64,000 nt of DNA from Bradyrhizobium diazoefficiens (GTDB taxonomy: Bacteria; Pseudomonadota; Alphaproteobacteria; Rhizobiales; Xanthobacteraceae), in assembly GCF_016599855.1 (NCBI RefSeq), contig NZ_CP067041.1, forward strand, positions 5,890,001 through 5,954,000, written 5' to 3'. The position numbers were made by a program, and so were the translations under genes. Position 1 is the first letter of the stretch; each line of letters opens with the position of its first letter. Of this stretch, positions 7,822 through 17,165 are shown piece by piece. Under the pieces are notes generated by a model that was not told where the DNA came from, did not search any database, and saw only the letters and a program-made list of their open reading frames with translations.

Positions 7822-10671
7822 ATGAATCCCGTCAAAGAACTGGAAAAGCACGGCCAAGCCGTCTGGCTGGACTTCCTGGCCCGTGGCTTCATTGCCAAGG
7901 GCGACCTGAAGCGGCTGATCGACAGCGACGGCGTCAAGGGCGTCACCTCCAACCCATCGATCTTCGAGAAGGCGATCGGCGGTTCGGACGAGTACGACGC
8001 CACAATCGGTAAGGCGCTGAAGCGCGGCGACCGGACGGTGGCCGATTTGTTCGAGGCCGTCGCGGTCGAGGACATCCAGAACGCCGCCGACGTGCTGCGC
8101 CCGGTCTACGACCGCCTGAGGGGAGGCGACGGCTATGTTAGCCTGGAGGTCTCGCCCTATCTGGCGATGGACACCGCCGGCTCCGTCGCCGAGGCGCGGC
8201 GGCTGTGGAAGGACGTCAATCGCAAGAACCTGATGGTGAAGGTGCCGGCGACGCCGGAGGGCCTGCCGGCGATCGAAACGCTGATCGGCGAGGGCATCAG
8301 CATCAACATCACCCTGCTGTTTTCCAGGGACGTCTATCTGGAGGTCGCCGAGGCCTATCTCGCCGGTCTCGAAAAATACGTCGCTGGCGGCGGCGACCCC
8401 TCGCATGTGGCAAGCGTTGCCAGCTTCTTCGTCAGCCGCATCGACACCATGGTCGACAAGCAGCTCGACGAGAAGATTGCCCGCGCCAACGACCCCAGCG
8501 AGAAGGAGCGGCTCGCCGCGCTGAAGGGCAAGGTCGCGATCGCCAACGCGAAGATCGCCTATCAGGATTACAAGCGCCTGTTCGCAGGTCCCCGCTGGGA
8601 CAAGCTCGCCGCCAAGGGCGCCAGGCCGCAGCGGATGCTGTGGGCCTCGACCGGCACCAAGAACAAGGATTACAGCGACGTCCTTTATGTGGAGGAGCTG
8701 ATCGGGCCCGACACCATCAACACGATGCCGCCGGCGACGCTCGATGCGTTCCGCGACCATGGCAAGCTGCGCGACAGCCTCGAGGAGAATATCGATGACG
8801 CGAGGCGCGTGCTGGAGGAGCTGGAGCGCTCCGGCATCTCGCTCGATGCGATCACCGAGGAGCTCGTCAAGGACGGCGTCAAGCAGTTCGCCGATGCCGC
8901 CGACAAGCTCTTCGGGGCGGTCGCCCACAAGCGTGCGACCGTGCTCGGGCCCGCGATCGACCGCCAGCAGCTTTCGCTAGGGGATGGCCTCGGCAAGGCC
9001 GTGGCCCACAGCACCGAGGAATGGCGCGCATCGGGCAAGATCCGCCGGCTGTGGCAGCGCGACAAGTCGGTCTGGACCGGGACGGACGAGGACAAATGGC
9101 TCGGCTGGCTCGACAGTGCGGCCAAGGCCGACATCGCCGATTATGAGGACTATGCCAATCGCGTGAAGGGCCAGAAATTCTCCGATGCCGTTGTGCTTGG
9201 CATGGGCGGATCGAGCTTGGGACCGGAGGTGCTGGCCGAGACCTTTGCGCGGAAGCCGGGCTTCCCGAGGCTGCACGTGCTGGATTCCACCGATCCGGCG
9301 CAGGTGCGGGCGATGGAAGCAAGGATCGACCTCGCCAACACCGTGTTTATCGTTTCCAGCAAGTCCGGCGGTACCACCGAGCCGAACGCGATGAAGGACT
9401 ATTTCCACGAGCGCGTCGCGCAGGCCCTTGGCCCGAAGGCCAAGACCGGCTTCCGCTTCATCGCGGTGACCGATCCCGGCTCCTCGCTGGAGAAGGCGGC
9501 GAAGAAGCTGAACTATGCCCGCATCTTCCATGGCGAGCCGTCGATCGGCGGCCGCTATTCGGTGCTGTCGCCGTTCGGCCTGGTGCCGGCGGCTACGGCC
9601 GGCATCGACCTCAAGACTTTCATCAAGCATGCGCTGTCGATGGTGCGCTCCTGCGGACCGGACGTCCCGCCCAGTGAGAACCCGGGCGTGCAGCTCGGCC
9701 TCGCCATGGGGCTTGCCGGCCTCGAAGGCCGCGATAAGGTGACGATCCTGTCGTCGAAGAAGATCGCCGATTTCGGCGCCTGGGCCGAGCAGCTCATCGC
9801 GGAATCGACCGGCAAGGAGGGCAAGGGCCTGATCCCGATCGCCGGCGAGCCGCTGGGCGAATCCTCGCTCTACGGCAACGACCGCTTCTTCATCGACATC
9901 CGTACCGAAGGCGAGACGGACCCCGCCCACGACTCGGCGCTCGCCGGAATCGAGGCCGCCGGCCATCCGGTCGTGCGCATCCTCATGAAGTCGATCGAGC
10001 ATCTCGGCCAGGAATTCTTCCGCTTCGAGATGGCAACCGCGGTGGCGGGCTCGATTCTCGGCATCAACCCGTTCGATCAGCCCGACGTGGAGGCGGCCAA
10101 GATCAAGACCCGCGAGCTCACCGCGTCGTTCGAGAAGACCGGCGCACTGCCGCCCGAAGAGCCGGTGGTCAGCACCGACGAGGCCGATCTCTACACCGAC
10201 GAGGCCAACGCCACGGCGCTGCGCGCCGCGGGTGCCGATGGCGACCTCGCCTCCTGGCTGAAGGCGCATCTGTCCCGCTCCAGCCATGGCGATTATGTCG
10301 CCCTGCTCGGCTACATCGCGCGCGATAAGGCCACTATCGATGCGCTCCAGGCGATGCGTCTCGAAGTGCGCGAAAAGCGTCATGTCGCGACCTGTGCCGA
10401 GTTCGGGCCGCGGTTCCTGCACTCTACGGGTCAGGCTTACAAAGGCGGCCCCGACAGCGGCGTGTTCCTGCAGATCACCGCCAACGATGCCAAGGATCTG
10501 GCCGTACCCGGCCAGAAGGCGAGCTTCGGCGTGATCAAGGCGGCGCAGGCCCGCGGCGATTTCGACGTGCTCACCGAGCGCGGCCGACGCGCGCTCCGGG
10601 TCCACCTGAAGGGTCCGCTCAAGAAAGGTCTCGCGGCGCTCAATGCGGCGCTTAACGACGCACTGAACTAA
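7822..10671 (+). CDS. tal-pgi: bifunctional transaldolase / glucose-6-phosphate isomerase
   Basis: A 949-residue fusion. The N-terminal third is transaldolase: [25 protein letters not shown] with the Schiff-base lysine at about 140, NITLLFS and [13 protein letters not shown]. From about residue 390 follows a phosphoglucose isomerase-like SIS module with [32 protein letters not shown] and [11 protein letters not shown]-terminal tail of about 150 residues ([14 protein letters not shown] to [14 protein letters not shown]) completes the PGI part. The enzyme links hexose-phosphate to the non-oxidative pentose-phosphate branch, feeding zwf just downstream. First gene of the operon; 13 bases before gnd. 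Confidence 0.95.
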   Translation: MNPVKELEKHGQAVWLDFLARGFIAKGDLKRLIDSDGVKGVTSNPSIFEKAIGGSDEYDATIGKALKRGDRTVADLFEAVAVEDIQNAADVLRPVYDRLRGGDGYVSLEVSPYLAMDTAGSVAEARRLWKDVNRKNLMVKVPATPEGLPAIETLIGEGISINITLLFSRDVYLEVAEAYLAGLEKYVAGGGDPSHVASVASFFVSRIDTMVDKQLDEKIARANDPSEKERLAALKGKVAIANAKIAYQDYKRLFAGPRWDKLAAKGARPQRMLWASTGTKNKDYSDVLYVEELIGPDTINTMPPATLDAFRDHGKLRDSLEENIDDARRVLEELERSGISLDAITEELVKDGVKQFADAADKLFGAVAHKRATVLGPAIDRQQLSLGDGLGKAVAHSTEEWRASGKIRRLWQRDKSVWTGTDEDKWLGWLDSAAKADIADYEDYANRVKGQKFSDAVVLGMGGSSLGPEVLAETFARKPGFPRLHVLDSTDPAQVRAMEARIDLANTVFIVSSKSGGTTEPNAMKDYFHERVAQALGPKAKTGFRFIAVTDPGSSLEKAAKKLNYARIFHGEPSIGGRYSVLSPFGLVPAATAGIDLKTFIKHALSMVRSCGPDVPPSENPGVQLGLAMGLAGLEGRDKVTILSSKKIADFGAWAEQLIAESTGKEGKGLIPIAGEPLGESSLYGNDRFFIDIRTEGETDPAHDSALAGIEAAGHPVVRILMKSIEHLGQEFFRFEMATAVAGSILGINPFDQPDVEAAKIKTRELTASFEKTGALPPEEPVVSTDEADLYTDEANATALRAAGADGDLASWLKAHLSRSSHGDYVALLGYIARDKATIDALQAMRLEVREKRHVATCAEFGPRFLHSTGQAYKGGPDSGVFLQITANDAKDLAVPGQKASFGVIKAAQARGDFDVLTERGRRALRVHLKGPLKKGLAALNAALNDALN

Positions 10672-10684
10672 GGGGATCTCTCAC

Positions 10685-11683
10685 ATGCAACTCGGCATGA
10701 TCGGCCTCGGCCGGATGGGCGGCAACATCGTTCGCCGCCTGATGCATCACGGCCACTCGACCGTGGTCTACGACAAGGACGCCAAGGCCGTCGCCGCTCT
10801 CGCTGCGGACGGCGCGGTCGGCTCCGCGACGCTGGAAGAGTTCATCTCGAAACTGGAACGGCCACGCACGGCCTGGGTGATGCTGCCAGCGGGCCGTATC
10901 ACCGAGACCACGATCGAGACGATTGCGGGCGTGATGCAGGAAGGCGACGTCATCATCGACGGCGGCAACACGTTCTGGCAGGACGACGTCCGCCGCGGCA
11001 AGGCGCTGAAGGCGCGCGGCATCCGCTATGTCGACGTCGGCACCTCCGGCGGCGTCTGGGGCCTCGACCGCGGCTATTGCATGATGATCGGCGGCGAGAA
11101 AGAGGTCGTCGACCGGCTCGATCCGCTTTTCGCAGCCTTGGCGCCCGGTGCCGGCGACATTCCGCGAACCGAGGGACGTGAGGACCGCGATCCCCGCATC
11201 GAGCAGGGCTACATCCATGCCGGCCCCGTCGGCGCGGGCCATTTCGTCAAGATGATCCACAACGGCATCGAATACGGCCTGATGCAGGCCTATGCCGAAG
11301 GTTTTGACATCCTCAAGAACGCCAATATCGATGCGCTACCGGCGGATCATCGCTACGATTTCGACCTCGCCGACATCGCCGAAGTGTGGCGGCGCGGCAG
11401 CGTGATCCCGTCCTGGCTGCTCGACCTCACCTCAACCGCGCTCGCCGACAGTCCGCAGCTGTCGGAATATTCCGGCTTCGTCGAGGATTCCGGCGAAGGC
11501 CGCTGGACCGTGAATGCCGCAATCGACGAGGCCGTGCCGGCCGAGGTCTTGACTGCCGCGCTCTACGCACGTTTCCGTTCCCGCAAGGAACACACCTTTG
11601 CGGAAAAAATTCTCTCCGCAATGCGCGCGGGTTTCGGCGGCCACAAGGAGCCGAAGCAGCCAGACGCGTCGAAACCCAAATAG
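10685..11683 (+). CDS. gnd: 6-phosphogluconate dehydrogenase (decarboxylating), short type
   Basis: A 332-residue enzyme converting 6-phosphogluconate to ribulose-5-phosphate and CO2. The Rossmann motif [13 protein letters not shown] is at the N-terminus, with [22 protein letters not shown] and the catalytic-lysine segment [21 protein letters not shown] in the middle. At about 330 residues it belongs to the short class, often NAD-preferring, rather than the 470-residue enteric class. The cofactor choice is inferred from length only. AAGGGG upstream of ATG 10685 serves as ribosome site. Confidence 0.94.
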   Translation: MQLGMIGLGRMGGNIVRRLMHHGHSTVVYDKDAKAVAALAADGAVGSATLEEFISKLERPRTAWVMLPAGRITETTIETIAGVMQEGDVIIDGGNTFWQDDVRRGKALKARGIRYVDVGTSGGVWGLDRGYCMMIGGEKEVVDRLDPLFAALAPGAGDIPRTEGREDRDPRIEQGYIHAGPVGAGHFVKMIHNGIEYGLMQAYAEGFDILKNANIDALPADHRYDFDLADIAEVWRRGSVIPSWLLDLTSTALADSPQLSEYSGFVEDSGEGRWTVNAAIDEAVPAEVLTAALYARFRSRKEHTFAEKILSAMRAGFGGHKEPKQPDASKPK

Positions 11684-11707
11684 GAAATTCCATCAAGCGA
11701 AGGCCAA

Positions 11708-13225
11708 TTGTTCGTGACAAAAGATCCGCAAGCCAAGCGCAAGCCGGAAAATTGCGCCTTCGTCATTTTTGGTGTCACCGGCGACCTCACCCATCGCCTG
11801 GTAATGCCGTCGCTCTACAATCTCGCCGCCGAGCACCTGCTGCCGGAAAAGTTCTGCGTCGTTGGCGTAGCCCGCAGAGGCCAGTCAGACGACGAGCTGC
11901 GCGACAGCCTGATGAAGGGCTTGCACCAGTTCGCGACGCGGCCCGTGGACGACGACATTGCCAGGAAGCTGCTGGAGTGCGTCACCTTCGTCGAGGCCGA
12001 CGCAAAGGATCCGCCCTCGTTCGACCGCTTGCGCGAGCATCTGGACTCGCTGGAATGCGCGCAGGACACCGGCGGCAACCGCCTGTTCTATCTCGCGACC
12101 CCGCCCGCCGCATTCGCACTGACCGCGCGCGAGCTCGGCCGCACCGGCATGATGAAAGAGAACGGCACCTGGCGGCGGCTGGTGATCGAGAAGCCGTTCG
12201 GCACCGATCTCGCCTCGGCCAAGGCGCTGAACGCCGAGCTGCTGAAGATGATGGAGGAGCACCAGATCTACCGGATCGATCATTATCTCGGCAAGGAAAC
12301 GGTGCAGAACATCCTGGTGCTGCGCTTTGCCAACGGCATGTTCGAACCGATCTGGAATCGCAATCATATCGACCACGTCCAAATCACGGTCGAGGAAAAG
12401 CTCGGCGTCGGCCATCGCGGCGGCTTCTATGACGCCACCGGCGCGCTGCGCGACATGGTGCCGAACCATCTGTTCCAGCTGATGTCATTGGTGGCGATGG
12501 AGCCGCCCGCGCGCTTCGAAGCCCATTCCGTCCGTTCCGAGAAGGCCGAGGTACTGACTGCGATCCAGCAGCCGAATCTTGAGGAAGCGTTGAGAAACTC
12601 GGTGCGCGCGCAATATCTCGCGGGCCGGATCGGCGACGACGACATTCCGGACTACCGCAAGTCCGAGGACGTCAAGCCCGGCAGTACCACCGAGACCTTT
12701 GTCGCGCTGAAGCTGATGATCGACAATTGGCGCTGGGCCGGCGTACCGTTCTATTTGCGCACCGGCAAGGCGCTCGGCCACAAGCGGACGGAAGTTGCGA
12801 TCAAATTCAAGCAGGCGCCGCTGTCGATGTTCTCAGGCACGACGGTCGACCGCCTCTCGCAAAACTATCTCACCATCGGCATTGCCCCGACCGAGACCAT
12901 CGAGCTTCAGTTCAACGCCAAGATTCCGGGACCTAGCATCACCATCGACGGCGTCGAGATGAAATTCAAATATGGCGACTATTTCCGGGCCGATCCCTCC
13001 ACCGGCTACGAGACGCTGATCTACGACTGCATGATCGGCGACAACATCCTGTTTCAGCGCGCCGACGGCATCGAGGCCGGATGGCAGGCGGTGCAGCCGT
13101 TCCTGGACGCCTGGAAGCAGGCCGGCACCAACGGCATCGAAACCTATCGCGCCGGCAGTGACGGCCCCGCCTGCGCCGATGAGCTGCTCCGGCGCGACGG
13201 CCGCAGCTGGCGGAAGTTTTCGTGA
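11708..13225 (+). CDS. zwf: glucose-6-phosphate 1-dehydrogenase
   Basis: A 505-residue Zwf oxidising glucose-6-phosphate to the lactone and giving NADPH. The N-terminal cofactor motif CAFVIFGVTGDLTHR is at residues 16-30, and the substrate signature RIDHYLGKETVQNI is near residues 190-203. The C-terminal half has the conserved IPDYRKSEDVKPGSTTETFVALKL and FYLRTGKAL blocks. Either TTG 11708 or GTG 11714 could start it; AGCGAAGG at 11696-11703 suits GTG 11714 better. Middle gene of the pentose-phosphate operon; its stop overlaps the pgl ATG. Confidence 0.96.
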   Translation: MFVTKDPQAKRKPENCAFVIFGVTGDLTHRLVMPSLYNLAAEHLLPEKFCVVGVARRGQSDDELRDSLMKGLHQFATRPVDDDIARKLLECVTFVEADAKDPPSFDRLREHLDSLECAQDTGGNRLFYLATPPAAFALTARELGRTGMMKENGTWRRLVIEKPFGTDLASAKALNAELLKMMEEHQIYRIDHYLGKETVQNILVLRFANGMFEPIWNRNHIDHVQITVEEKLGVGHRGGFYDATGALRDMVPNHLFQLMSLVAMEPPARFEAHSVRSEKAEVLTAIQQPNLEEALRNSVRAQYLAGRIGDDDIPDYRKSEDVKPGSTTETFVALKLMIDNWRWAGVPFYLRTGKALGHKRTEVAIKFKQAPLSMFSGTTVDRLSQNYLTIGIAPTETIELQFNAKIPGPSITIDGVEMKFKYGDYFRADPSTGYETLIYDCMIGDNILFQRADGIEAGWQAVQPFLDAWKQAGTNGIETYRAGSDGPACADELLRRDGRSWRKFS

Positions 13226-13974
13226 TGGAAGCGGCCGACCAGCCGAAGCTGATTGTCGCGGCCGACGCCGAGGCGCTGGCGCAAGCCGCAGCCGAGCGGG
13301 TGATGGCGCGGATTTCGGCCAATCCCGGCCGCATTGCGATCTGCCTCACCGGCGGCTCCAGCCCGAAGAAGCTGTATCAGCTGCTCGGCAGCGACGCCTG
13401 GCGCAGCAAGATTCCTTGGGATCGCGTGCACTGGTTCATCGGTGACGAACGTTTCGTTGTCGAAGACGATCCGCTCAACAACATGGCGGTCGCGCGCGCG
13501 ATCTTTCTCGACCGCAACGCGCCGGTCAGCCATATTCATCCGATCCCGACTACGGCTGAAAATCCAGACCAGAGCGCCGAGGCCTATGCGCGCGAGCTCC
13601 AGGCCTACTACGGCTCGGACCGTCTCGATCCGGCGCGGCCGCTGTTCGACATGGTCTTGATGGGCGCAGGTCCCGACGGCCATACCGCTTCGCTCTTCCC
13701 CGGCTATCCCGCGGTCGATGAGACCCAGCGCTGGGTCGTTGGCGTCCCCAAGGCCAATGTCGCGCCCTTCGTGCCGCGGGTCTCGCTGACGCTCCCCGCC
13801 CTGGCGTCCTGCCACGAAATGCTGTTCGAGATTGCCGGGCACGATAAGCAGCCCATCTTGACGCGCCTCCTCAATGGCGAGACTCTGCCGGCTGTGCGCG
13901 CGCGCTCGAATGGTGAGACCGTCTGGCTGGTCGACCAGGCCGCGCTTCCGGAGGGGATTCGTGGCGGGCGTTAA
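13225..13974 (+). CDS. pgl: 6-phosphogluconolactonase
   Basis: A 249-residue NagB/DevB-type lactonase hydrolysing 6-phosphogluconolactone. Key segments are ICLTGGSSPKKLYQLL, VHWFIGDERFV and VLMGAGPDGHTASLFPG. ATG 13225 shares a base with the zwf stop (TGATG), so translation is coupled. A GTG at 13222 is also possible. It sits between zwf and gntK and completes the oxidative branch. Confidence 0.94.
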   Translation: MEAADQPKLIVAADAEALAQAAAERVMARISANPGRIAICLTGGSSPKKLYQLLGSDAWRSKIPWDRVHWFIGDERFVVEDDPLNNMAVARAIFLDRNAPVSHIHPIPTTAENPDQSAEAYARELQAYYGSDRLDPARPLFDMVLMGAGPDGHTASLFPGYPAVDETQRWVVGVPKANVAPFVPRVSLTLPALASCHEMLFEIAGHDKQPILTRLLNGETLPAVRARSNGETVWLVDQAALPEGIRGGR

Positions 13975-14518
13975 AGCACCTTGTGCGTTGATCGTGATGG
14001 GCGTGTCGGGCTCGGGCAAGAGCACAGTTGCAAAGGCGCTCGGCGAGCGCCTCGGCTGGCGGTTCGAGGACGGCGACAGCTTTCACCCCGCGAGCAATGT
14101 CGAGAAGATGCGGGCCGGCCATCCCCTCACCGATGAGGACCGCTGGCCCTGGCTCAACGCCATCGCCGACGAGATCGCGCGGGTTTGCGACAAGGGCGAG
14201 CACGTCATCATCGCCTGCTCGGCGCTCAAGCACACCTATCGCGACGTGCTCCTGCGCGGACGCGACGACGTGCGCTTCGTGTTCCTGAAGGGCACGCAGG
14301 AGCTGATCGCGGACCGGCTCGCGCATCGCAAGGGTCATTTCATGCCGCCCGGGCTCCTCACCAGCCAGTTCAACACGCTGGAGCCGCCGGAAGCGAGTGA
14401 GCACGTCATCACGGCGTCGATCGACGAGACCGTCGAGGCGATCGTGGACGGCATCATGCGGCAGCTCAAAATCGACGGCGGGAAAAGCAAGCCCAAGGAA
14501 ACCCAGGCTCAGCCATGA
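13961..14518 (+). CDS. gntK: gluconokinase
   Basis: A 185-residue carbohydrate kinase that phosphorylates gluconate. The frame is open from ATG 13874, but GTG 13961 is preferred: GAGGGG stands at 13951-13956 and the family N-terminus follows directly. The P-loop GVSGSGKS is at residues 14-21, then FEDGDSFHPASNVEKMRAGHPLTDEDRWPWL and IACSALKHTYRDVLL, all typical of GntK. It overlaps pgl by 14 bases and the next gene by four. Supplies 6-phosphogluconate directly to Gnd. Confidence 0.92.
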   Translation: MAGVKAPCALIVMGVSGSGKSTVAKALGERLGWRFEDGDSFHPASNVEKMRAGHPLTDEDRWPWLNAIADEIARVCDKGEHVIIACSALKHTYRDVLLRGRDDVRFVFLKGTQELIADRLAHRKGHFMPPGLLTSQFNTLEPPEASEHVITASIDETVEAIVDGIMRQLKIDGGKSKPKETQAQP

Positions 14519-15327
14519 CGAAAATCTCACTGGTCGTTTCCGACGTCGACGGCACACTGCTGACCAAGGCCAAGACGCTAACGGAACGCGCAAGGAGCGC
14601 GGTGCAGCGGCTGCACCAAGCCGGTATCGGCTTCACCATCACCTCAAGCCGCCCTGCGATCGGCATGCGCTTCCTGATCGAGCCGCTCGCGCTGTGGCTG
14701 CCGGTCGGTCCCTTCAACGGCTCCTCGATCATCGACCCCGAGATGAGGCCGGTCGAGCAGCATCTGATTCCCAAGAGCGCGGCCGAGCGGTCGCTTCAGA
14801 TTCTGCGGGAGTTCGACACCGACATTTGGCTCTTCACCACCGACAAATGGCTGATCGGTAATCCCAACGGCAAATACGTTGCGCACGAGCAGCACACGAT
14901 CCGCTCCGATCCCACCATCGTGACGGATTTTACGCCTTACCTCGCAAGCGCCTGCAAGATCGTCGGCGCCAGTGCCGATGCGGCGGGTCTTGAGCGTTGC
15001 GAGAAGGCAATGCAACAGGCGCTCGGCAGCGAGGCAACCGCAGTCCGCTCGCAGACTTACTATCTCGACATCACGCCGCCGGGCTTCAACAAGGGCACCT
15101 TCGTGCAAGCCATGGCGAAGCGCCTCGGCATCTCCACGGACGCCGTCGCCACGATCGGCGACATGCAGAACGATCTCGCGATGTTCCGCGTCAGCGGCGT
15201 CTCGATCGCGATGGGCAACGCTGCCGATAACGTCAAGGACCAGGCCACCCACGTCACCGCGACCAACGAGCAGGACGGTTTTGCGGAGGCGATGGAGATG
15301 ATCTTGAAGCGGAATGGGGTTGGTTAA
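14515..15327 (+). CDS. Cof-type HAD-IIB family sugar phosphatase
   Basis: A 270-residue HAD-superfamily hydrolase of the Cof/IIB class. The nucleophile motif is VSDVDGTLL (residues 8-16), followed by ITSSRPAIGMRFL as motif II and TIGDMQNDLAMFRVSG as the Mg-binding motif IV. Cof proteins dephosphorylate small sugar phosphates; the substrate here is unknown. ATGA overlap with gntK makes it the last gene of the pentose-phosphate operon. Its stop lies one base from the stop of the converging GH15 gene, leaving no space for a terminator. Confidence 0.88.
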   Translation: MTKISLVVSDVDGTLLTKAKTLTERARSAVQRLHQAGIGFTITSSRPAIGMRFLIEPLALWLPVGPFNGSSIIDPEMRPVEQHLIPKSAAERSLQILREFDTDIWLFTTDKWLIGNPNGKYVAHEQHTIRSDPTIVTDFTPYLASACKIVGASADAAGLERCEKAMQQALGSEATAVRSQTYYLDITPPGFNKGTFVQAMAKRLGISTDAVATIGDMQNDLAMFRVSGVSIAMGNAADNVKDQATHVTATNEQDGFAEAMEMILKRNGVG

Positions 15328-15328
15328 G

Positions 15329-17134
15329 TCACTGTTTCGACCGTTGCATCGCCGGCTTCTCGCTGCCCTGCCTTGCCGCCGACAAATTGTGTGCCGTATT
15401 GACCAGCGCGATATGGGTCAGCGCCTGCGGGAAATTGCCGGTCTGGCGGCGCGCAGTTGAATCGTATTCCTCGGCCAACAGGCCGACATCGTTCGCGATG
15501 CCGACCACGCGATCGAACAGGATTTGCGCCTTATCCAGATCGCCCGACAGCACATAGGCATCTGCGAGCCACAGGCTGCAGGCCAGGAATGCGCCTTCCA
15601 GCGGCGGCTGGCCCGGCGGCAGCTCGCGCGGGTCGTGACGCAGCACGAAGCCGTCGCGCATCATGTGCCTTTCGACGGCGGCGATGGTGCCGCGGATGCG
15701 CGGGTCTTCGGCCGGCAGGAAGCCCACCCCCGGTATGAGCAGCACGCTGGCATCGAGCAGCTTCGATCCATAGGACTCGACGAAAGTGCCCTCCTCCGCG
15801 TCAAAGCCCTTATTGCAGACGTCACGATGGATGGCCTCGCGCAAGGTGCGCCAGTGCAACAGCGGCGCCTTGAAGCCAAAGGTCTCCGCACTTGTGATTC
15901 CGCGATCGAAGGCGACCCAGGTCATGACCTTGGAGAAGACGTAGTGCCTTGGCTCTCCGCGCCGCTCCCAGATGCCGTGATCGGGCTGGTCCCAGACCTC
16001 GGCAAGATGCCGGAGCACGGCGCATTCCAGCGCCCAGGTCGCTTCATCGTCGAGCTTGAGCTTGGCCATGCGCGACTGATGAAAAGCGTCGATCAATTCG
16101 CCGTAGACGTCGAGCTGGAGTTGCGCGTGCGCGGCATTGCCGACGCGCACGGGCAGCGCGCCCTCATAGCCGCTGAGCCAGCTTGCTTCCCATTCCAGCA
16201 ACCGGCGCTGGCCCCAGATACCGTACATGATCTGCATGTTCGACGGCGAGCCGGCGGCGGCGCGCAGCAGCCAATTGTGCCAGGCCAAGGCTTCCTCGGT
16301 GTAGCCCGCGTTCATCAGCGCCAGCAGCGTGAAGGTGGCGTCGCGCAGCCAGCAGAAACGGTAGTCCCAATTCCGGCTGCCCCCGAGCTTTTCCGGCAGC
16401 GAGGTGGTGGGCGCGGCGACGATGCCGCCGGTCGGGCCGAAAGTCAGCGCCTTCAGCGTGATCAGCGAGCGCACGATGAGATCGTGATAGGCCCCGTCGC
16501 GGGTGCAATGACTGCACCAGTCCTGCCAGAATTTCTCGGTCTCCTGGAGCGCGTGCTCCGGGTCGATCGGCCCGGGCGGCTCGAGATGCGAAGGACCGTA
16601 GGTCAGTACGAACGGCACCGTCTCGCCTTCCTTCACCTCGAAGTCGGACACCGTGGTGAGGTCCTCGCCGCGCGTTTCGGCCGGTGTACGCAGCACCGTC
16701 ATGTCCTGCCCGGCGACCGCCAACAGCGAATGGTCGATCCGCCGCACCCAGGGAATGTCGACGCCGAAGCCGAAGCGGATCACGAGCTCCATCCGCATCT
16801 TCACCGTGCCGCTGACGCCGCGCACCAGGCGCACGATGTCGGAGGCCTTGCCGCGCGGCGGCATGAAATCGACCAGCGCGACGGTGCCGCCCTTGGTTTC
16901 CAAGCGCGTTTCGAGGATGAGGGTATCGCCGAGATAGCGGCGCGAAACCGCGGTGACGTCCTCGGCCGGCGCAACCAGCCAGCGGCCGTTCTTGGAGGTG
17001 CCGAGGATTGCGGCAAAGCATGCGTCCGAATCGAAGGCGGGCCAGCACAGCCAGTCGATCGAGCCGTCGCGCCCGACCAGCGCTGCGGTCTCGCAGTCGC
17101 CGATCAGCGCATAGTCCTCGATCCTCTGAGACAA
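15329..17134 (-). CDS. glycoside hydrolase family 15 protein (glucoamylase/trehalase type)
   Basis: A 601-residue GH15 enzyme beginning with the usual IEDYALIGDCETAALVGRDGSIDWLCWP N-terminal domain. The (alpha/alpha)6 part contains NWDYRFCWLRDATFTLLALMNAGY, the acid-containing HGIWERRGEPRHYVFSKVMTWVAFDRG segment and the C-terminal LLAEEYDSTARRQTGNFPQALTHIALVNTA with the expected glutamates. Substrate may be trehalose or malto-oligosaccharide; the family holds both. No signal peptide, so cytoplasmic. Start is TTG 17134. It lies 31 bases after malQ in the same operon. Confidence 0.88.
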   Translation of the reverse strand: MSQRIEDYALIGDCETAALVGRDGSIDWLCWPAFDSDACFAAILGTSKNGRWLVAPAEDVTAVSRRYLGDTLILETRLETKGGTVALVDFMPPRGKASDIVRLVRGVSGTVKMRMELVIRFGFGVDIPWVRRIDHSLLAVAGQDMTVLRTPAETRGEDLTTVSDFEVKEGETVPFVLTYGPSHLEPPGPIDPEHALQETEKFWQDWCSHCTRDGAYHDLIVRSLITLKALTFGPTGGIVAAPTTSLPEKLGGSRNWDYRFCWLRDATFTLLALMNAGYTEEALAWHNWLLRAAAGSPSNMQIMYGIWGQRRLLEWEASWLSGYEGALPVRVGNAAHAQLQLDVYGELIDAFHQSRMAKLKLDDEATWALECAVLRHLAEVWDQPDHGIWERRGEPRHYVFSKVMTWVAFDRGITSAETFGFKAPLLHWRTLREAIHRDVCNKGFDAEEGTFVESYGSKLLDASVLLIPGVGFLPAEDPRIRGTIAAVERHMMRDGFVLRHDPRELPPGQPPLEGAFLACSLWLADAYVLSGDLDKAQILFDRVVGIANDVGLLAEEYDSTARRQTGNFPQALTHIALVNTAHNLSAARQGSEKPAMQRSKQ

Positions 17135-17165
17135 TGTCGTGCGACCCTGAATACTACCGGGCAGA

